Shown here piece after piece: positions 5,807 to 6,691 of a stretch of DNA of 6,691 bases. The position numbers and the translations under genes are program-made. The notes beneath the pieces were generated by a model that was not told where the DNA came from, made no database searches, and worked only from the letters and a program-made list of their open reading frames with translations. Source of the DNA: an uncultured Treponema sp. (GTDB lineage Bacteria; Spirochaetota; Spirochaetia; Treponematales; Treponemataceae); NCBI GenBank assembly GCA_905373565.1, contig CAJPTT010000136.1, positions 1 to 6,691 of the forward strand, read 5' to 3'. Position 1 is the first letter of the stretch. Every line of letters starts with the position of its first letter.

Positions 5807-5835
5807 TTGCAAAAAAGCGATAGCCGTATTATAAT
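5807..5835 (+). promoter_or_regulatory. Sigma-70-type promoter of the ATPase gene
   Basis: TTGCAA (5807-5812) and a perfect TATAAT (5830-5835) are separated by 17 bp. Transcription would begin near 5842, at or within a few bases of the ATG of the following gene, and there is no Shine-Dalgarno between. The rest of the gap (5700-5806) shows no gene; its only repeat is a weak 7-bp inverted pair with a 41-nt loop. Confidence 0.6.
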
Positions 5836-5841
5836 GACAGT

Positions 5842-6691
5842 ATGAACTTTACACGGAAACTGCCAATCGGTATACAGAGTTTTAAGGACTTGCGGGAAAA
5901 GGGCTTCCTGTATGTTGATAAAACGGAATATCTTTTTCGATTAGTAAACACCGGCAAGGTTTATTTCCTCAGCCGTCCGCGCCGGTTTGGAAAGAGTCTT
6001 TTTCTTTCAACACTCGCAGCATATTTTCTTGGGCAAAAAGACCTGTTTAACGGATTATACCTTGAGCAAGCGGAAGAAGAGCTTGCTTTACAGGAAAACC
6101 GCACTGCATGGCAGAAATATCCGATGCTGTATCTTGATTTTAACACGGGACAGTATGATACACTCGAAAGTTTAATAAGCCGTATTGAACTTTTTTTATC
6201 CCCACTTGAAAAAAAATATGCGATACCTTCTATTCAAGGCGATTTAGCACAACGGTTTGAAGAGATCATCAAGCAGATATACGAGACAAGCGGCACACAA
6301 GTAGTAATTCTCGTAGACGAATACGATAAACCCTTGCTGCAAACCATGGGTGTGAATGAAACACTCAATGAGCAATATCGTAATATTCTTAAAGCTTTTT
6401 ACTCCGTCATCAAAACATGCGATGAACATATCCGGTTTGCATTCTTAACCGGCGTTACCAAGTTCAGCAAAATCAGTATTTTTAGCGATCTGAATAATTT
6501 AAATGATATCAGCCTATTGCCGAAATACGCCGGTATCTGCGGCATCAGCCAAAGTGAACTGGAAGCAACGTTTGCTCCTGAAATTGAAGCGCTCGCACAA
6601 GCAAATGAACTTACCTACGATGAAACACTCAAGCAACTCAAGCAAAACTATGACGGCTACTGTTTTGCGCAAGGCGCGGAAAACATGTATA
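5842..6691 (+). CDS. AAA-ATPase-like / PD-(D/E)XK family protein, N-terminal part
   Basis: The reading frame is open from the ATG at 5842 to the window end (283 codons, no stop). It matches the AAA-ATPase_like family (PF09820) throughout. The N-terminus MNFTRKLPIGIQSFKDLREK followed by YVDKTEYL is the family opening and fixes the start. The Walker A variant SRPRRFGKSL (44-53) keeps the GKS. Walker B is VVILVDEYDKP (154-164, D159/E160), and the sensor-like LTGVTKFS lies at 202-209. The segment QNYDGYCF (near 270-276) matches the family's YDGY motif. Full-length members usually run past 500 residues and end in a PD-(D/E)XK nuclease-like domain, which would lie beyond the window. Such genes are often multicopy in anaerobes; roles in DNA processing or defence are suspected but not settled. 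It has its own promoter and is separated from the bat operon by a terminator. Confidence 0.9.
   Translation, partial: MNFTRKLPIGIQSFKDLREKGFLYVDKTEYLFRLVNTGKVYFLSRPRRFGKSLFLSTLAAYFLGQKDLFNGLYLEQAEEELALQENRTAWQKYPMLYLDFNTGQYDTLESLISRIELFLSPLEKKYAIPSIQGDLAQRFEEIIKQIYETSGTQVVILVDEYDKPLLQTMGVNETLNEQYRNILKAFYSVIKTCDEHIRFAFLTGVTKFSKISIFSDLNNLNDISLLPKYAGICGISQSELEATFAPEIEALAQANELTYDETLKQLKQNYDGYCFAQGAENMY

Noticed and set aside
1..6691. CRISPR arrays, tRNA or rRNA genes
   Set aside because: No regularly spaced direct repeats, cloverleaf-like segments or rRNA signatures were seen.

Overview
The window looks like chromosomal DNA from a spirochaete, most likely an oral or gut Treponema. The basis is a compact batA-batB-batC-batD cluster, spirochaete-style lipoprotein signals, and a PF09820-type AAA-ATPase gene downstream. 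By eye, coding GC is moderate, with a much more AT-rich left edge. The genus is an inference from gene content and protein style, not from a database match.

Layout. Bases 1-170 form a non-coding element built of nested perfect inverted repeats and bounded by imperfect terminal inverted repeats (MITE-like). It abuts a 28-codon scrap (171-254) that resembles the specificity region of Eco57I/PglX-type restriction-modification methyltransferases. A strong Shine-Dalgarno then starts a 351-residue predicted lipoprotein with a lamin-tail-like domain (343-1398). After a 63-bp gap with a weak candidate promoter come four tightly packed genes: batA (1462-2460), batB (2460-3422), batC (3406-4098) and batD (4050-5672). 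Each overlaps the next by 1, 17 and 49 bp, so translation is probably coupled. A hairpin plus T-tract terminator straddles the batD stop codon. About 170 bp further on, a good sigma-70-type promoter lies so close to the next ATG that the mRNA should be leaderless or nearly so. That gene (5842 to the window end) encodes the N-terminal part of an AAA-ATPase-like / PD-(D/E)XK family protein.

How the genes fit together. BatA and BatB are membrane-anchored von Willebrand A proteins with MIDAS metal sites. BatC is a TPR lipoprotein. BatD is a large exported, membrane-anchored beta-rich protein. They probably form one cell-envelope complex; Bat proteins were named for aerotolerance in Bacteroides, but their biochemical role is unsettled. 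No moxR or DUF58 gene, the usual upstream partners, is visible here; a lipoprotein gene and a repeat/restriction-gene scar occupy that side.

Most notable points: (i) the batD product ends in two membrane helices and an SH3-like domain, an arrangement typical of BatE, so it looks like a BatD-BatE hybrid lacking the BatE TPRs; (ii) the DNA for the linker just before that fused part carries a 14-bp hairpin and a 16-bp inverted repeat ending in six Ts, which resembles an internal terminator; (iii) the MITE-like element borders a restriction-gene remnant; (iv) the ATPase gene has a leaderless promoter layout; (v) a degenerate ATC/ATT-triplet tract lies inside the signal-peptide region of batC.
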